From the NCBI GenBank assembly GCA_964464895.1, contig CAYXGY010000002.1, forward strand, positions 62,001-126,000: a DNA stretch of 64,000 nucleotides. Direction: 5' to 3'. Source of the DNA: Helicobacter_D sp964464895 (GTDB taxonomy: Bacteria > Campylobacterota > Campylobacteria > Campylobacterales > Helicobacteraceae). Below the pieces are notes generated by a model. It saw only the letters and a list, made by a program, of their open reading frames with translations. It was not told the origin of the DNA and did no database searches. Both the position numbers and the translations under genes were made by a program. This document shows positions 34,551 through 43,160 of the stretch, piece after piece (position 1 is the stretch's first letter; each line of letters starts with the position of its first letter).

Positions 34551-34568
34551 AAGCAAAAAGCATTCCAA
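34551..34568 (-). promoter_or_regulatory. Sigma-54 (RpoN) promoter of the 33512-34522 gene
   Basis: On the minus strand the sequence reads TTGGAATGCTTTTTGCTT. The GG (-24) and GC (-12) dinucleotides have the canonical 12-base offset, and TTGGAA and TTGCTT match both half-elements. It lies 29 bases before the start codon. Confidence 0.85.
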
Positions 34569-34610
34569 GAAAAAGCTAAAGAATCTTGTATGTGGGAGAT
34601 TAGGAGTGTT

Positions 34611-34765
34611 TAAATTATGGATTGCCACGATTTGATAAATCAAGTCTTGCAAGGGTTGAAAGTAGAATTTACTTTCTGCTTGATGATAGCACGCAAGTTT
34701 TATGGTTTGCTTGCAAGGACGCAAAGCCAATTATTATAGCATTGCGAGGGCTCACCCGAAACAAT
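34611..34765. repeat. Degenerate dispersed intergenic repeat, copy 3
   Basis: The 334-base gap between the sigma-54 gene and murD contains TAAATTATGGATTGCCACGA (matching 13044-13065). TTTGCTTGCAAGGACGCAAAG (34706-34726, matching 19985-20003) and ATTGCGAGGG follow. No open frame of interest is present in the gap. Confidence 0.55.
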
Positions 34766-34856
34766 CTATAATGCAGAACCTCGCTCTTGTGATTCCAATG
34801 TTAAGATTGCCAAGATTAAAGAATAATTTGTGCCCAAAGTAAGTGTGAATGCACAA

Positions 34857-36143
34857 CTATTCTAGCGCGTAAGCTTTAAATTTCTCCCCCCTCTCTTTGT
34901 AGGAGCTAAATTGGTCTAAACTCGCTGCCGCTGGGGAAAGTAGTGCAACATAATTGGAGCTATTTTTGTGTTGTGTATCCTTTAGGCTTTGCTTGAGGAG
35001 AGATTCTTTGATTTGACGCACAGCAACTTCAAGTGTGTAGCAGGCATTGCAAGGAGTATTTGCCGATTTTGCGAGGGTGTAGAGTTTATCTGTGTTGCTC
35101 CCAATCGCAAAAATCTCTATTTTGCACTGCGCAATGAGATGAAAGAGCGGTGTCAAGTCTGCCCCTTTGTCATCTCCCCCAAGAATGAGTAAAATCTGCG
35201 AATCTTGATAACGTTTGATTGCTTCCATCGTCGCGTCAAGATTCGTTCCCTTGCTATCATCTATCCAAAGATTTCCCGCCTTATCATAAAATTCTTCTAT
35301 TTTATGCGCCCCAATTTTAAAGGCATTTAAGAGTTTGTAATTTTGCACCGAAAACAGAATTTCACACGCACACATTACAAGTGTTGCGTCTAATAAAAAA
35401 GGCTCTTTAAAGGTTATTTCATCTAATCTTAAATGGAATTGGTTGGCTAAATCTTGGGCATTGCGATAAAAGATGAGATTCGCGCGCGATTGCTTGCAAA
35501 GGGGGTGCGATTCTAATGCGCAAGGCAGAATCGCGATTTCTTTATCACGCAAGGATAGAATCGGCTTGAGTTTATCTGCAATATAGTTTTCATAGTTTCC
35601 GTGCCAACTAATATGGTCTTGTGTGATAGGCAAAAGCAAATAGAGAATTGGCTTAGCGATTTGTGTATAGTGGAGTGTAAAGGAGCTTGTTTCTAGTATC
35701 CAAAGGGGTGATTCTTGATTGAGTTTAGCCAAAGGAGTGCCGATATTGCCACCACTTTGCGCTCCATAGGGTTGTAGCAAATGTGTGAGCATTTGTGTGG
35801 TGGTTGTTTTACCATTTGTGCCACTAATCCATACAGATGGGGGCATTTTGCAAGATTGTGTGGCAAAAAAATCGTATTCGCTTAAGAATCGCGATTCTTT
35901 ATGTGTGGCAACAAAATCAAGTGCAGTTTGTATCATAGAATTATGGGGCGGAATCCCGGGACTTGTAACAATTGTAGCTTGTGGATAGTTTGCCAAAACC
36001 TCGTTTATGGCAGCACTTGGGAGTAAAATATTTCCTAAATCTCCTTGACTTTCTTGTGTGAAGCTATCGTCTAACACAATACAGGGTGCAAAGCGTTCGG
36101 CAATCGCACGATTCGTTCCCCCAAAACCTAAAAGTATCAACAT
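34857..36143 (-). CDS. murD: UDP-N-acetylmuramoylalanine-D-glutamate ligase
   Basis: MurD adds D-glutamate to UDP-MurNAc-L-Ala in peptidoglycan synthesis. The 428-residue protein has the ATP-binding loop ISGTNGKTTTTQML near residue 107, the central ligase region with DHISWHGNYENYIADKL, and the C-terminal substrate domain with DDSKGTNLDATMEAI and LILGGDDKGADL. The N-terminal domain is short and divergent. It is 9 bases downstream of mraY in the same operon. Confidence 0.95.
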   Translation of the reverse strand: MLILLGFGGTNRAIAERFAPCIVLDDSFTQESQGDLGNILLPSAAINEVLANYPQATIVTSPGIPPHNSMIQTALDFVATHKESRFLSEYDFFATQSCKMPPSVWISGTNGKTTTTQMLTHLLQPYGAQSGGNIGTPLAKLNQESPLWILETSSFTLHYTQIAKPILYLLLPITQDHISWHGNYENYIADKLKPILSLRDKEIAILPCALESHPLCKQSRANLIFYRNAQDLANQFHLRLDEITFKEPFLLDATLVMCACEILFSVQNYKLLNAFKIGAHKIEEFYDKAGNLWIDDSKGTNLDATMEAIKRYQDSQILLILGGDDKGADLTPLFHLIAQCKIEIFAIGSNTDKLYTLAKSANTPCNACYTLEVAVRQIKESLLKQSLKDTQHKNSSNYVALLSPAAASLDQFSSYKERGEKFKAYALE

Positions 36144-36152
36144 AAAAAATCC

Positions 36153-37211
36153 TTAACGTATTTTGAGACTCAAAAGTGCGATGAGGTTACTCATAAGAGC
36201 GACAATCCAGAATCGCACGATGATTTTGCTTTCACTCAAGCCTTTTTCTTCAAAGTGGTGGTGCAGGGGTGCCATTAGAAAAATCTTTTTGCCTCGTGTT
36301 TTGTAACTACCAATTTGCAAGATAACTGAAAGTGCTTCTATGACGAAAATAAAGCCAATCAAAAAAAGCAGAATTTCGTTTTTTGAAACAATAGCAAGAT
36401 AGGCAATCACTCCCCCCAAGCTCAAGCTTCCACTATCTCCCATAAAGACTTGTGCAGGGTGGCAATTATACCAAAGGAATCCAATCAAAGCACCAATGAG
36501 TGCGGAGGAGAGAATCGCAAGCTCTCCACTATCTAGCACTTTGGGATAAAACAAATAGGCACTTAATCCCGAATGTCCGGCAACATAGACAAAAGCCGTG
36601 AGCGAAGTCAGTGCGTAAATAGACGGAATCGCAACGAGCCCATCTAAACCATCGGTGAGATTGACTGCATTGCTTGTCGCAATAAAAACAAGCGTCCAAA
36701 ACAAGATTCCAAAGAAATTCCAATCAAAGAGAGGATTTTTGAAAAAGGGCAAATAGAATTCTGAATTTAAACCGACGAAGTATAATCCGCACGAGAGAAT
36801 AAGGCTGATAAGAATCTGTAACAAAAATTTTGTTTTTGCACTCATTCCAGCATTTTTGCGTTGCATTATTTTGGAGTAGTCATCACTGACGCCTAGCATT
36901 GCAAAGCTAAGCAAAGTAGCAATTCCAAGTAGCACATAGATATGATTGAGTTTAGCACAAAGCAAGGTAGCAAGCAAAGTCGTGCCCACAAAGATAATTC
37001 CACCCATAGTTGGCGTATTGGCTTTTTGTTGATGATTTTTAGGGGCAAACTCTGAAATAGGCTGATTGGCGTGCTTGTTTCTTGCCCATAAAATATAATA
37101 AGGCAGTGCAAAAATCGTGAGAAGAAAGGCTACAAAGAATGCAATTGCAGAACGCACGGTAATATACTGAAAAATATTAATATCTAGCAAAGAGTAAAGA
37201 TAATATAACAT
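36153..37211 (-). CDS. mraY: Phospho-N-acetylmuramoyl-pentapeptide transferase
   Basis: MraY makes lipid I by moving phospho-MurNAc-pentapeptide onto undecaprenyl phosphate. The 352-residue integral membrane protein has about ten helices. The aspartate-rich cytoplasmic loops LGVSDDYSKIMQRKNAGMSA and LTDGLDGLVAIP and the histidine motif APLHHHFEEKGLSES are all present. It is followed by murD. Confidence 0.96.
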   Translation of the reverse strand: MLYYLYSLLDINIFQYITVRSAIAFFVAFLLTIFALPYYILWARNKHANQPISEFAPKNHQQKANTPTMGGIIFVGTTLLATLLCAKLNHIYVLLGIATLLSFAMLGVSDDYSKIMQRKNAGMSAKTKFLLQILISLILSCGLYFVGLNSEFYLPFFKNPLFDWNFFGILFWTLVFIATSNAVNLTDGLDGLVAIPSIYALTSLTAFVYVAGHSGLSAYLFYPKVLDSGELAILSSALIGALIGFLWYNCHPAQVFMGDSGSLSLGGVIAYLAIVSKNEILLFLIGFIFVIEALSVILQIGSYKTRGKKIFLMAPLHHHFEEKGLSESKIIVRFWIVALMSNLIALLSLKIR

Positions 37212-37294
37212 AAGCCAATCTTACTAAATGAAATTTTAGGAAAAAATTGGGTAGGATTCTACCCAAAATAACTTTAAAGATTGGGAAAAGTTAA

Positions 37295-38782
37295 ATGAAA
37301 GTCGTTTTAGTAATTACAGATGGGATAGGATATAGCAAAAAGCAAGAGTATAATGCGTTTTTTGCGGCAAAAAAGCCAACTTATGACAAGCTATTCCAAG
37401 AAGTGCCCTTTGGAATGATTCATACCTATGGATTGTCTGTTGGTTTGCCAGAAGGACAAATGGGAAATTCTGAAGTGGGGCATATGAGTTTAGGGAGCGG
37501 GAGGGTTTTATATCAAGACCTTGTCAAGATTAATAAAGCCATTGCAGAGGGAACTTTGCTACAAAACCCCGCGTTAGATTGTCTTAAAAATTGCAAACGC
37601 GTGCATTTGGCAGGATTATTAAGTGATGGAGGGGTGCATTCGCATTTGAATCATATTTTAGCCCTTGCACTAGGATTGGAATCCCAATACGAAGTGTTAT
37701 TACATTTAATCACCGATGGACGCGATGTGCCTCCTAAGAGTGCGATAAGATTTTTGAATGAGGTAGAATCGCAAATCAAGGATAAAAGGATTCGGATTGC
37801 AAGTCTTAGCGGACGTTATTATGCAATGGATAGGGACAATCGTTGGGAACGCGTAGAAAAAGCTTACAATTCCATTGCGTTGGGCGAAAATATGCAGACG
37901 ATTACACCACAGGAATATTTAGAATCGCAGTTTAAACAAGAAATTTTTGATGAATTTATCTTGCCCGCGAGTTTTTGTTCCGGTTTCACAGAGGATTCTC
38001 CTAATAGAATCCAAGCAGGAGATGGATTGATTTTCGTAAATTTCCGCAGTGATAGGGCAAGAGAAATTGTTAGCGCGTTAGGAAAGGTGGATTTTAACGG
38101 ATTTGTACGCAAGGATTTTGTGGAGATTCCACTTGTTACGATGACAACCTATGATAAATCATTTCCTTTTCCGATTCTTTTTCCCAAAGAAAATGTCCAA
38201 AATACTCTAGCCGAAGTGATTTCTAATCATCATTTGCGGCAATTCCATACAGCCGAAACCGAAAAATATGCCCATGTAACTTTTTTCTTTAATGGTGGGG
38301 TTGAAGAACCTTATCCTAATGAAACGCGTCTCTTAGTGCCTTCACCAAAGGTTGCTACTTATGATTTGCAACCACAGATGAGTGCTAGGGAAGTCGGCGA
38401 TGCGGTTTTAATGGCTATGGAAGAGGGTTATGAGTTTGTAGTGGTCAATTTTGCCAATGGTGATATGGTAGGGCATACAGGGAATTATGAAGCCGCAATT
38501 CAAGCGGTTGAGGCAGTAGATAGTGAGCTTGGGAGAATCTATGCAAAGGCAAAAGAAAAAGATTATGGATTGCTCATTACAAGCGACCACGGAAATTGTG
38601 AAGAAATGAAAGACGCACAAGGCGAGCCTTTGACAAACCATACCATTGGCGATGTGTGGTGCTTTGTAATGGCAGAGGGTGTCCAATCTGTGCAAAATGG
38701 CGGATTGAATAATATTGCACCGAGTATTTTAAAGCTTATGGGAATTGCGATTCCAAGCGAAATGGATAAGCCACTTTTTTAA
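37295..38782 (+). CDS. gpmI: Cofactor-independent phosphoglycerate mutase
   Basis: GpmI interconverts 2- and 3-phosphoglycerate. The 495-residue protein has the alkaline-phosphatase fold. Metal-binding residues lie in VLVITDGIGYS and the C-terminal LLITSDHGNCEEM and TNHTIGDV; the phosphoserine motif GNSEVGHMSLGSGR is near residue 59. The inserted phosphatase-like domain is complete. It is divergent from mraY and works with eno and gap in this window. Confidence 0.96.
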   Translation: MKVVLVITDGIGYSKKQEYNAFFAAKKPTYDKLFQEVPFGMIHTYGLSVGLPEGQMGNSEVGHMSLGSGRVLYQDLVKINKAIAEGTLLQNPALDCLKNCKRVHLAGLLSDGGVHSHLNHILALALGLESQYEVLLHLITDGRDVPPKSAIRFLNEVESQIKDKRIRIASLSGRYYAMDRDNRWERVEKAYNSIALGENMQTITPQEYLESQFKQEIFDEFILPASFCSGFTEDSPNRIQAGDGLIFVNFRSDRAREIVSALGKVDFNGFVRKDFVEIPLVTMTTYDKSFPFPILFPKENVQNTLAEVISNHHLRQFHTAETEKYAHVTFFFNGGVEEPYPNETRLLVPSPKVATYDLQPQMSAREVGDAVLMAMEEGYEFVVVNFANGDMVGHTGNYEAAIQAVEAVDSELGRIYAKAKEKDYGLLITSDHGNCEEMKDAQGEPLTNHTIGDVWCFVMAEGVQSVQNGGLNNIAPSILKLMGIAIPSEMDKPLF

Positions 38783-38822
38783 GGAATTGCTTGCATTTAA
38801 ACAAAATTATAAAAATTAATCG

Positions 38823-38828
38823 TATAAT
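38823..38828 (+). promoter_or_regulatory. -10 box upstream of cheZ
   Basis: TATAAT lies 37 bases before the cheZ start within an A/T-rich gap. Confidence 0.5.
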
Positions 38829-38864
38829 TACAAGTAAATTTTCAATGATTTTAAGGTTTTAAGA

Positions 38865-39560
38865 ATGACACAAGAGGAATTGGAATCGTTATTGGGTAGT
38901 GATATGGACGATGTAACACAAGAGAATCAAGAAGAGGGAGGGGAATCCGAAGATTCTAATGTAAAAGACCCAACGATTAAAAGTGAAGCAAAGTCAGATG
39001 ATTTTTCTATTGAGCAAGATATAAGCTGGCCACCTCCTCCACCAACAGCAGAGCATAAAGTCGTGCATCAATTAGACGATGTTACGCGTGATTCTGAAAT
39101 CAAAGCCACAGAGATGTTTGATAAACTAGAAAAAATTAATAACCTAGATGCAGACATTGAAGACGCATTTAGTGAGATTCAGCAGTTTATCACTTCCCAA
39201 GAAGAATTATTACAAAAACTCCACACCAAATTCCCTGATTTTCATACTTTTAGTGAGCAATTAGAGATGGCAACCAAGGTAAAATCCAATGTGCAAAAAG
39301 TATCCGATTCTTTGCAAGAAATCGCTAATATTTCTTTAGAAGCTATGGAGGCTATGCAATACCAAGACATTCATCGTCAAAAAATTGAGCGCGTCATTAA
39401 CATTATGCGCGCACTCGCAAGGTATATGAGCTCGCTCTTTGAGGGCAAAATTGATGATAGCAAACGCGTAAGCTCTGCGGTGCATATTCAAGGGGATAAA
39501 ACTGAAAATGTCGTCAATGAAAACGATATTGAAGCTTTGATTGCAAACTTTGGCAAATGA
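38865..39560 (+). CDS. cheZ: CheZ-like CheY-P phosphatase
   Basis: The 231-residue protein has an acidic, proline-containing N-terminus to about residue 70, a long helical hairpin, and the CheZ catalytic segment EAMQYQDIHRQKIERVINIM near residue 170 with the glutamine and aspartate needed for CheY-P dephosphorylation. The C-terminus ends in NDIEALIANFGK, the sort of peptide that binds CheY. It matches the remote CheZ of Helicobacter pylori, which likewise precedes the U32 peptidase gene. Confidence 0.88.
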   Translation: MTQEELESLLGSDMDDVTQENQEEGGESEDSNVKDPTIKSEAKSDDFSIEQDISWPPPPPTAEHKVVHQLDDVTRDSEIKATEMFDKLEKINNLDADIEDAFSEIQQFITSQEELLQKLHTKFPDFHTFSEQLEMATKVKSNVQKVSDSLQEIANISLEAMEAMQYQDIHRQKIERVINIMRALARYMSSLFEGKIDDSKRVSSAVHIQGDKTENVVNENDIEALIANFGK

Positions 39561-39563
39561 TTT

Positions 39564-40904
39564 ATGCAAGTGCATAACCCTAACTCCTCTAAGATTCCAG
39601 AACTCCTCTCCCCAGCGGGAAATCTTAAAAAACTAAAAATTGCTTTAGAATATGGCGCAGACGCTGTTTATGGTGGCGTGAGCCACTTTTCCTTGCGCAA
39701 TCGTTCAGGCAAGGAATTTGACTTTGAATCCTTTCAAGAGGGCGTAGAATACACACACGCACGAGGCAAAAAGATTTATGTAACGATTAATGGCTTTCCC
39801 TTTAATTCACAATTAAAATTACTAGAATCGCATATCCAAAAAATGGCGAGTTTAAAGCCTGATGGCTTTATCGTTGCCACTCCGGGCGTGATTAAACTAT
39901 CGCACCAAATCGCCCCCGAGATTCCAATCCATCTTTCTACGCAAGCGAATGTTTTGAATGTGTTAGACGCACAAGTTTTTTACGAATTAGGAGTGAAGCG
40001 GATTATTGCTGCAAGAGAATTGAGCCTCAAAGATGCAATAGAGATTAAAAAAGCCCTGCCAGATTTGGAGTTAGAAATTTTCGTGCATGGTTCTATGTGC
40101 TTTGCTTTTTCGGGACGTTGTTTGATTTCTGCTTTGCAAAATGGTCGTGTGCCCAATCGCGGAAGCTGTGCGAATGATTGTCGGTTTGATTATGAATATT
40201 ATGTGCGTAATGAAGCCAATGATGAATTGGTGCGCTTTAGTGGAAAAGAGATTTATGCGCGCAACCCCGACAATGGAGTTACAATGCGCTTAGAGGAAGA
40301 AGCGGGTGTAGGAACGCATATCTTTAATGCCAAAGACTTGAATTTGATTTCCCATATTCCAACGATTTTGGAAAGTGGCGTGATAGATTCGTTAAAGATT
40401 GAGGGGCGCACGAAGTCTAGCTATTATGCGGGCATTACCGCATTGGCTTATCGACGCGCCTTAGAGGATTATGCGCAAGGTGATTTTGTGGAATCGCGTT
40501 ATAAAAATGAGTTAGAAACATTGAAAAATCGTGGCTTTAGTGAGGGTTATTTGATACATCGTCCTTTTGAAAAACTCAATACGCAAAACCATTGGAGTGC
40601 AATCAGTGAAGGGAGTTACCAAGTCAATGCGGAAGTGAGTGAGGATGGCAAAACCGCACTCTGTCGGCACACGATTCGCCCCAATGAACCTAAAGAAATC
40701 GTGAGTGCGCATTGGGATTCTGTTTTTGTGGGGAAAAATGAGAGGGGTGAAATCTTTGAAAAAGAGGGCAAAAAATACCTGCGCCTTTTTAAGATTCTAT
40801 TAGTCAATGGCAAGGAGTTAGAGTCTATCCATAGCGGCAATGAAAATGCATTTGTATTGCCCTTTTCACTTCCGCCTTTTAGTTTCTTGCGTCAAAGGAT
40901 TTAG
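39564..40904 (+). CDS. U32-family peptidase/hydroxylase-like protein
   Basis: The 446-residue protein has the U32 barrel, with KIALEYGADAVYGGV near residue 20, the family signature EIFVHGSMCFAFSGRCL near 175, and the cysteine cluster NRGSCANDCRFDYEY. These cysteines bind an iron-sulfur cluster in better-studied relatives such as RlhA and TrhP, which hydroxylate RNA; the older collagenase label is doubtful. It follows cheZ by 3 bases. Its last 284 coding bases are present a second time at 42450-42733. Confidence 0.85.
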   Translation: MQVHNPNSSKIPELLSPAGNLKKLKIALEYGADAVYGGVSHFSLRNRSGKEFDFESFQEGVEYTHARGKKIYVTINGFPFNSQLKLLESHIQKMASLKPDGFIVATPGVIKLSHQIAPEIPIHLSTQANVLNVLDAQVFYELGVKRIIAARELSLKDAIEIKKALPDLELEIFVHGSMCFAFSGRCLISALQNGRVPNRGSCANDCRFDYEYYVRNEANDELVRFSGKEIYARNPDNGVTMRLEEEAGVGTHIFNAKDLNLISHIPTILESGVIDSLKIEGRTKSSYYAGITALAYRRALEDYAQGDFVESRYKNELETLKNRGFSEGYLIHRPFEKLNTQNHWSAISEGSYQVNAEVSEDGKTALCRHTIRPNEPKEIVSAHWDSVFVGKNERGEIFEKEGKKYLRLFKILLVNGKELESIHSGNENAFVLPFSLPPFSFLRQRI

Positions 40905-40974
40905 GGAATCCTTTGCGCGTTTTGGCGATGATATTTTAAGCTTTAATCTCTTGCAGAATCTCGGATAAAATATC
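40621..40974. repeat. Duplication block L, first copy (3' end of the U32 gene and tail of gene B1)
   Basis: These 354 bases are identical by eye to 42450-42803. They cover the end of the U32 peptidase gene, its terminator and the last 13 codons of the opposing gene B. Confidence 0.9.
40894..40919 (+). terminator. Terminator-like hairpin at the end of the U32 gene
   Basis: AAAGGATT and AATCCTTT form an 8-bp stem around TAGGG, overlapping the U32 stop codon, with GCGCGTTTT after it. The same hairpin is copied at 42723-42743. Confidence 0.45.
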
Positions 40975-41400
40975 CACAACTTTACTTTTTTCTGCTTCAA
41001 AGATATGTTGCGGTAATGGGCTTAGATTCCCAAACTCATCTAACCTACTTTCGTTGTTCTCTTGTTTTTGTAAAAAAGTAATGTTTTCAGACAAAAGACT
41101 TTGAATTTTGTTAGAATCCATTTCCATATTACGCGTCGCAAGAACCTTTTTCATATTACTAAAACTAAGCGTGCCATAAAGATTCTCACTCTCAAGTAAA
41201 GAAGTATTAAGATTTGCAAGATAGATTTTTGATACATTTTTTGCAATAGAATCTCCCCTGCCTTCTGTTTCTTGTTGTATGGCTTCATTGAGGATTGCAC
41301 CATAAGTTTTTTGGGATTCCTGATTCTTTGGATTCTCCACACGGGACGAATTCCCAAGCAGGGAATAAATATTGTAAGGTGAATCACTATGAACTTGCAT
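40936..41400 (-). CDS. Cassette gene B1: unknown protein with conserved C-terminal tail
   Basis: The 154-residue product has no signal peptide. The N-terminus is rich in Ser, Asn and Gln, and the body is helical and charged. It ends in DILSEILQEIKA, an amphipathic tail shared exactly with B2 (42765-43154), while the remaining 140 residues have no evident similarity to B2. It starts 10 bases after the stop of A1 with GAGGA upstream, so it is translated from the same sigma-54 transcript. I do not recognise the family. Export by the flagellar apparatus is conceivable given the promoter but unproven. Confidence 0.7.
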   Translation of the reverse strand: MQVHSDSPYNIYSLLGNSSRVENPKNQESQKTYGAILNEAIQQETEGRGDSIAKNVSKIYLANLNTSLLESENLYGTLSFSNMKKVLATRNMEMDSNKIQSLLSENITFLQKQENNESRLDEFGNLSPLPQHIFEAEKSKVVDILSEILQEIKA

Positions 41401-41410
41401 AGGCGAATCC

Positions 41411-42019
41411 TCACTTGATATAAATACTTGCGCTCATTGTGGGACCAGGATTAATGGAACGGGCAGTATAAGTAAATGTGCCATTGGTATTGCTAGACTT
41501 GGAAATATCCCAATCTTCCCACCAACCAATCACAATATTATTGTCTCCAACAATGCTTACACAATCTATCATTGTTGCTTGATTTCCTGCAAAGGTTGCA
41601 CTATCTGTGCTTCTACCTCCATATCCTATCACGCCTGTGATAACTTCAAATGGATTACCTCCGTGATTGAAGTTTGTGCTTGTCTGATTATCTTGAATCT
41701 CCTCACAGCCATTTTGAAGTTGTCCTGCTTGTTGTTGAGAGCAAACTGACATAATAGCTACTTCCGATACAGGTGGAGCTGCTGCCTTTGTGGCTTCGTT
41801 ATTTTTATTTGCCTCATATGCCTTTTTCATTCTCTCCAACGCTTTATCAAGTTTCCCGTTAAGAATTCTTTCTTTCAGTGGAGAATTTGGCTCTAAAAAG
41901 ATATTTACACCATTTCTTGTAATTTTCTCTTTACCCTCTGTGGCGTAGTTTTCTGCACCAAACGCGATTCCACAGCTTAAAACACTTGCAAGTGCAAGAC
42001 TAAAGATTCTTTTTGTCAT
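41411..42019 (-). CDS. Cassette gene A1: secreted protein under sigma-54 control
   Basis: The 202-residue product has a signal peptide (MTKRIFSLALASVLSCGIAFGA). A helical charged region to about residue 80 follows, then a Gly/Ser/Thr-rich beta domain ending RSINPGPTMSASIYIK. It has two cysteines, in MSVCSQQQ and NGCEEI, and one in MIDCVS. The first 47 residues are identical to A2 (43161-43751) and the last 16 nearly so, but the middle is only about half identical. I do not recognise the family. A strong AAGGAG site and sigma-54 promoter precede it. Confidence 0.78.
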   Translation of the reverse strand: MTKRIFSLALASVLSCGIAFGAENYATEGKEKITRNGVNIFLEPNSPLKERILNGKLDKALERMKKAYEANKNNEATKAAAPPVSEVAIMSVCSQQQAGQLQNGCEEIQDNQTSTNFNHGGNPFEVITGVIGYGGRSTDSATFAGNQATMIDCVSIVGDNNIVIGWWEDWDISKSSNTNGTFTYTARSINPGPTMSASIYIK

Positions 42020-42213
42020 TCTTAACTCCTTAAAAATAAGATATGTAAAATCTCAAGCAAAAAGTATTCCTTATATATGGTTTGGATTTTGGTTTTGATT
42101 AGATGATAGATTGCTGCGCAAGTTGAAAAATACTCAAGCTACAATAAGACACACATTTTGCTTTTTAGAATCCCATTTGAGAGCTTTTATTTAGCTAAAT
42201 TTAAATAATTTTA
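41883..42213. repeat. Duplication block R, first copy (5' end of gene A and upstream region)
   Basis: This block matches 43615-43944 with a single T-run length difference near 42163. It covers the first 46 codons of gene A, the sigma-54 promoter and the upstream spacer. It then joins the rpsB fragment directly, because 121 bases present in the second copy are missing. Confidence 0.9.
42054..42072 (-). promoter_or_regulatory. Sigma-54 promoter of cassette 1 (A1-B1)
   Basis: On the minus strand the sequence reads AAGGAATACTTTTTGCTTG, with GG and GC at the canonical 12-base offset. The start codon of A1 lies 35 bases downstream. Confidence 0.85.
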
Positions 42214-42219
42214 GTAACA

Positions 42220-42448
42220 ATGAAAGACCTTTTAGAATGTGGGGTGCATTTTGGACACCAAACAAGACGTTGGAATCCAAAAATGAAAAAGTATATTTTT
42301 GGTGTGCGCAAAAATATTCATATTATTGATTTACAAAAGACTTTGCGTTATTTCCGCTACACTTATAATATCGTGCGCGATGCAGCAGCAGAGGGCAAAG
42401 TAGTAATGTTTGTTGGCACGAAAAAACAAGCAAGTGAAACTCTCAAAC
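42220..42448 (+). pseudogene. Promoterless 5' fragment of rpsB
   Basis: These 229 bases are identical to 44072-44300, that is codons 4 to about 79 of ribosomal protein S2. The first ATG, the ribosome-binding site and the promoter of rpsB have been removed by a 121-base deletion. At 42448 the sequence jumps, with one extra T, into the U32 fragment, giving a chimeric reading frame that stops after eight codons. It is a by-product of the tandem duplication and is probably not expressed. Confidence 0.92.
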
Positions 42449-42449
42449 T

Positions 42450-42733
42450 AAGTCAATGCGGAAGTGAGTGAGGATGGCAAAACCGCACTCTGTCGGCACA
42501 CGATTCGCCCCAATGAACCTAAAGAAATCGTGAGTGCGCATTGGGATTCTGTTTTTGTGGGGAAAAATGAGAGGGGTGAAATCTTTGAAAAAGAGGGCAA
42601 AAAATACCTGCGCCTTTTTAAGATTCTATTAGTCAATGGCAAGGAGTTAGAGTCTATCCATAGCGGCAATGAAAATGCATTTGTATTGCCCTTTTCACTT
42701 CCGCCTTTTAGTTTCTTGCGTCAAAGGATTTAG
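42450..42733 (+). pseudogene. 3' fragment of the U32 peptidase gene
   Basis: The fragment duplicates the last 94 codons of the U32 gene (40621-40904) without change and keeps the stop codon and terminator hairpin. It lacks the catalytic and cysteine-cluster parts. It is joined to the rpsB fragment at its 5' side and marks the tandem duplication junction. Confidence 0.92.
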
Positions 42734-42803
42734 GGAATCCTTTGCGCGTTTTGGCGATGATATTTTAAGCTTTAATCTCTTGCAGAATCTCGGATAAAAT
42801 ATC
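42450..42803. repeat. Duplication block L, second copy
   Basis: These 354 bases are identical by eye to 40621-40974. After 42803 the two copies diverge completely within gene B. Confidence 0.9.
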
Positions 42804-43154
42804 AATGGCTGAATTTTTGCGCTTTGCAAAATATTCTGGGCTTTCGCTCTCGCCTAAATGCGTGCCCCTTTGCATATCTGTCGGAGATTCTATGATAGGA
42901 ATCAATTTTGCAATATCGTTTGCACTTTGCGCTGATATTCCCTCTCTGTGCCGCAGTATCCAATTTGCCCCACCAACAAATGCAAAGAGATTTGTAGCTT
43001 CTTCTCTGTCTTGTTCTTGTAAATCCCTCAAAACTTGTGTCATCAATAGCTCAAATTCGCTATAAGAGCTAGAATCATTTGAGCTAGAAATCTGATTTAT
43101 TTGGTTTTTTATAGCGGGATTAATCCCTCTATAAGTATTAAGAAAAGATTCCAT
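42765..43154 (-). CDS. Cassette gene B2: unknown protein with conserved C-terminal tail
   Basis: The 129-residue product has no signal peptide. It is helical and charged, with a Ser/Asn-rich segment near residues 22-33 (ISSSNDSSSYSEF) and a short hydrophobic stretch FAFVGGANWIL near 60. Apart from the terminal DILSEILQEIKA, which comes from the identical duplication block, it shows no similarity to B1. It lies 6 bases after the A2 stop, with only a weak ribosome-binding sequence, so expression probably depends on coupling to A2. The function is unknown. Confidence 0.68.
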   Translation of the reverse strand: MESFLNTYRGINPAIKNQINQISSSNDSSSYSEFELLMTQVLRDLQEQDREEATNLFAFVGGANWILRHREGISAQSANDIAKLIPIIESPTDMQRGTHLGESESPEYFAKRKNSAIDILSEILQEIKA

Positions 43155-43160
43155 AATTTT

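Noticed and set aside
42220..42471. Open frame MKDLLECGVHF... ending SQCGSE
   Set aside because: It is the duplicated rpsB fragment running eight codons into the U32 fragment, without promoter or ribosome-binding site.
42464..42733. 89-codon frame starting MSEDGKTALCRH
   Set aside because: It is the copied 3' end of the U32 gene, not an independent gene.
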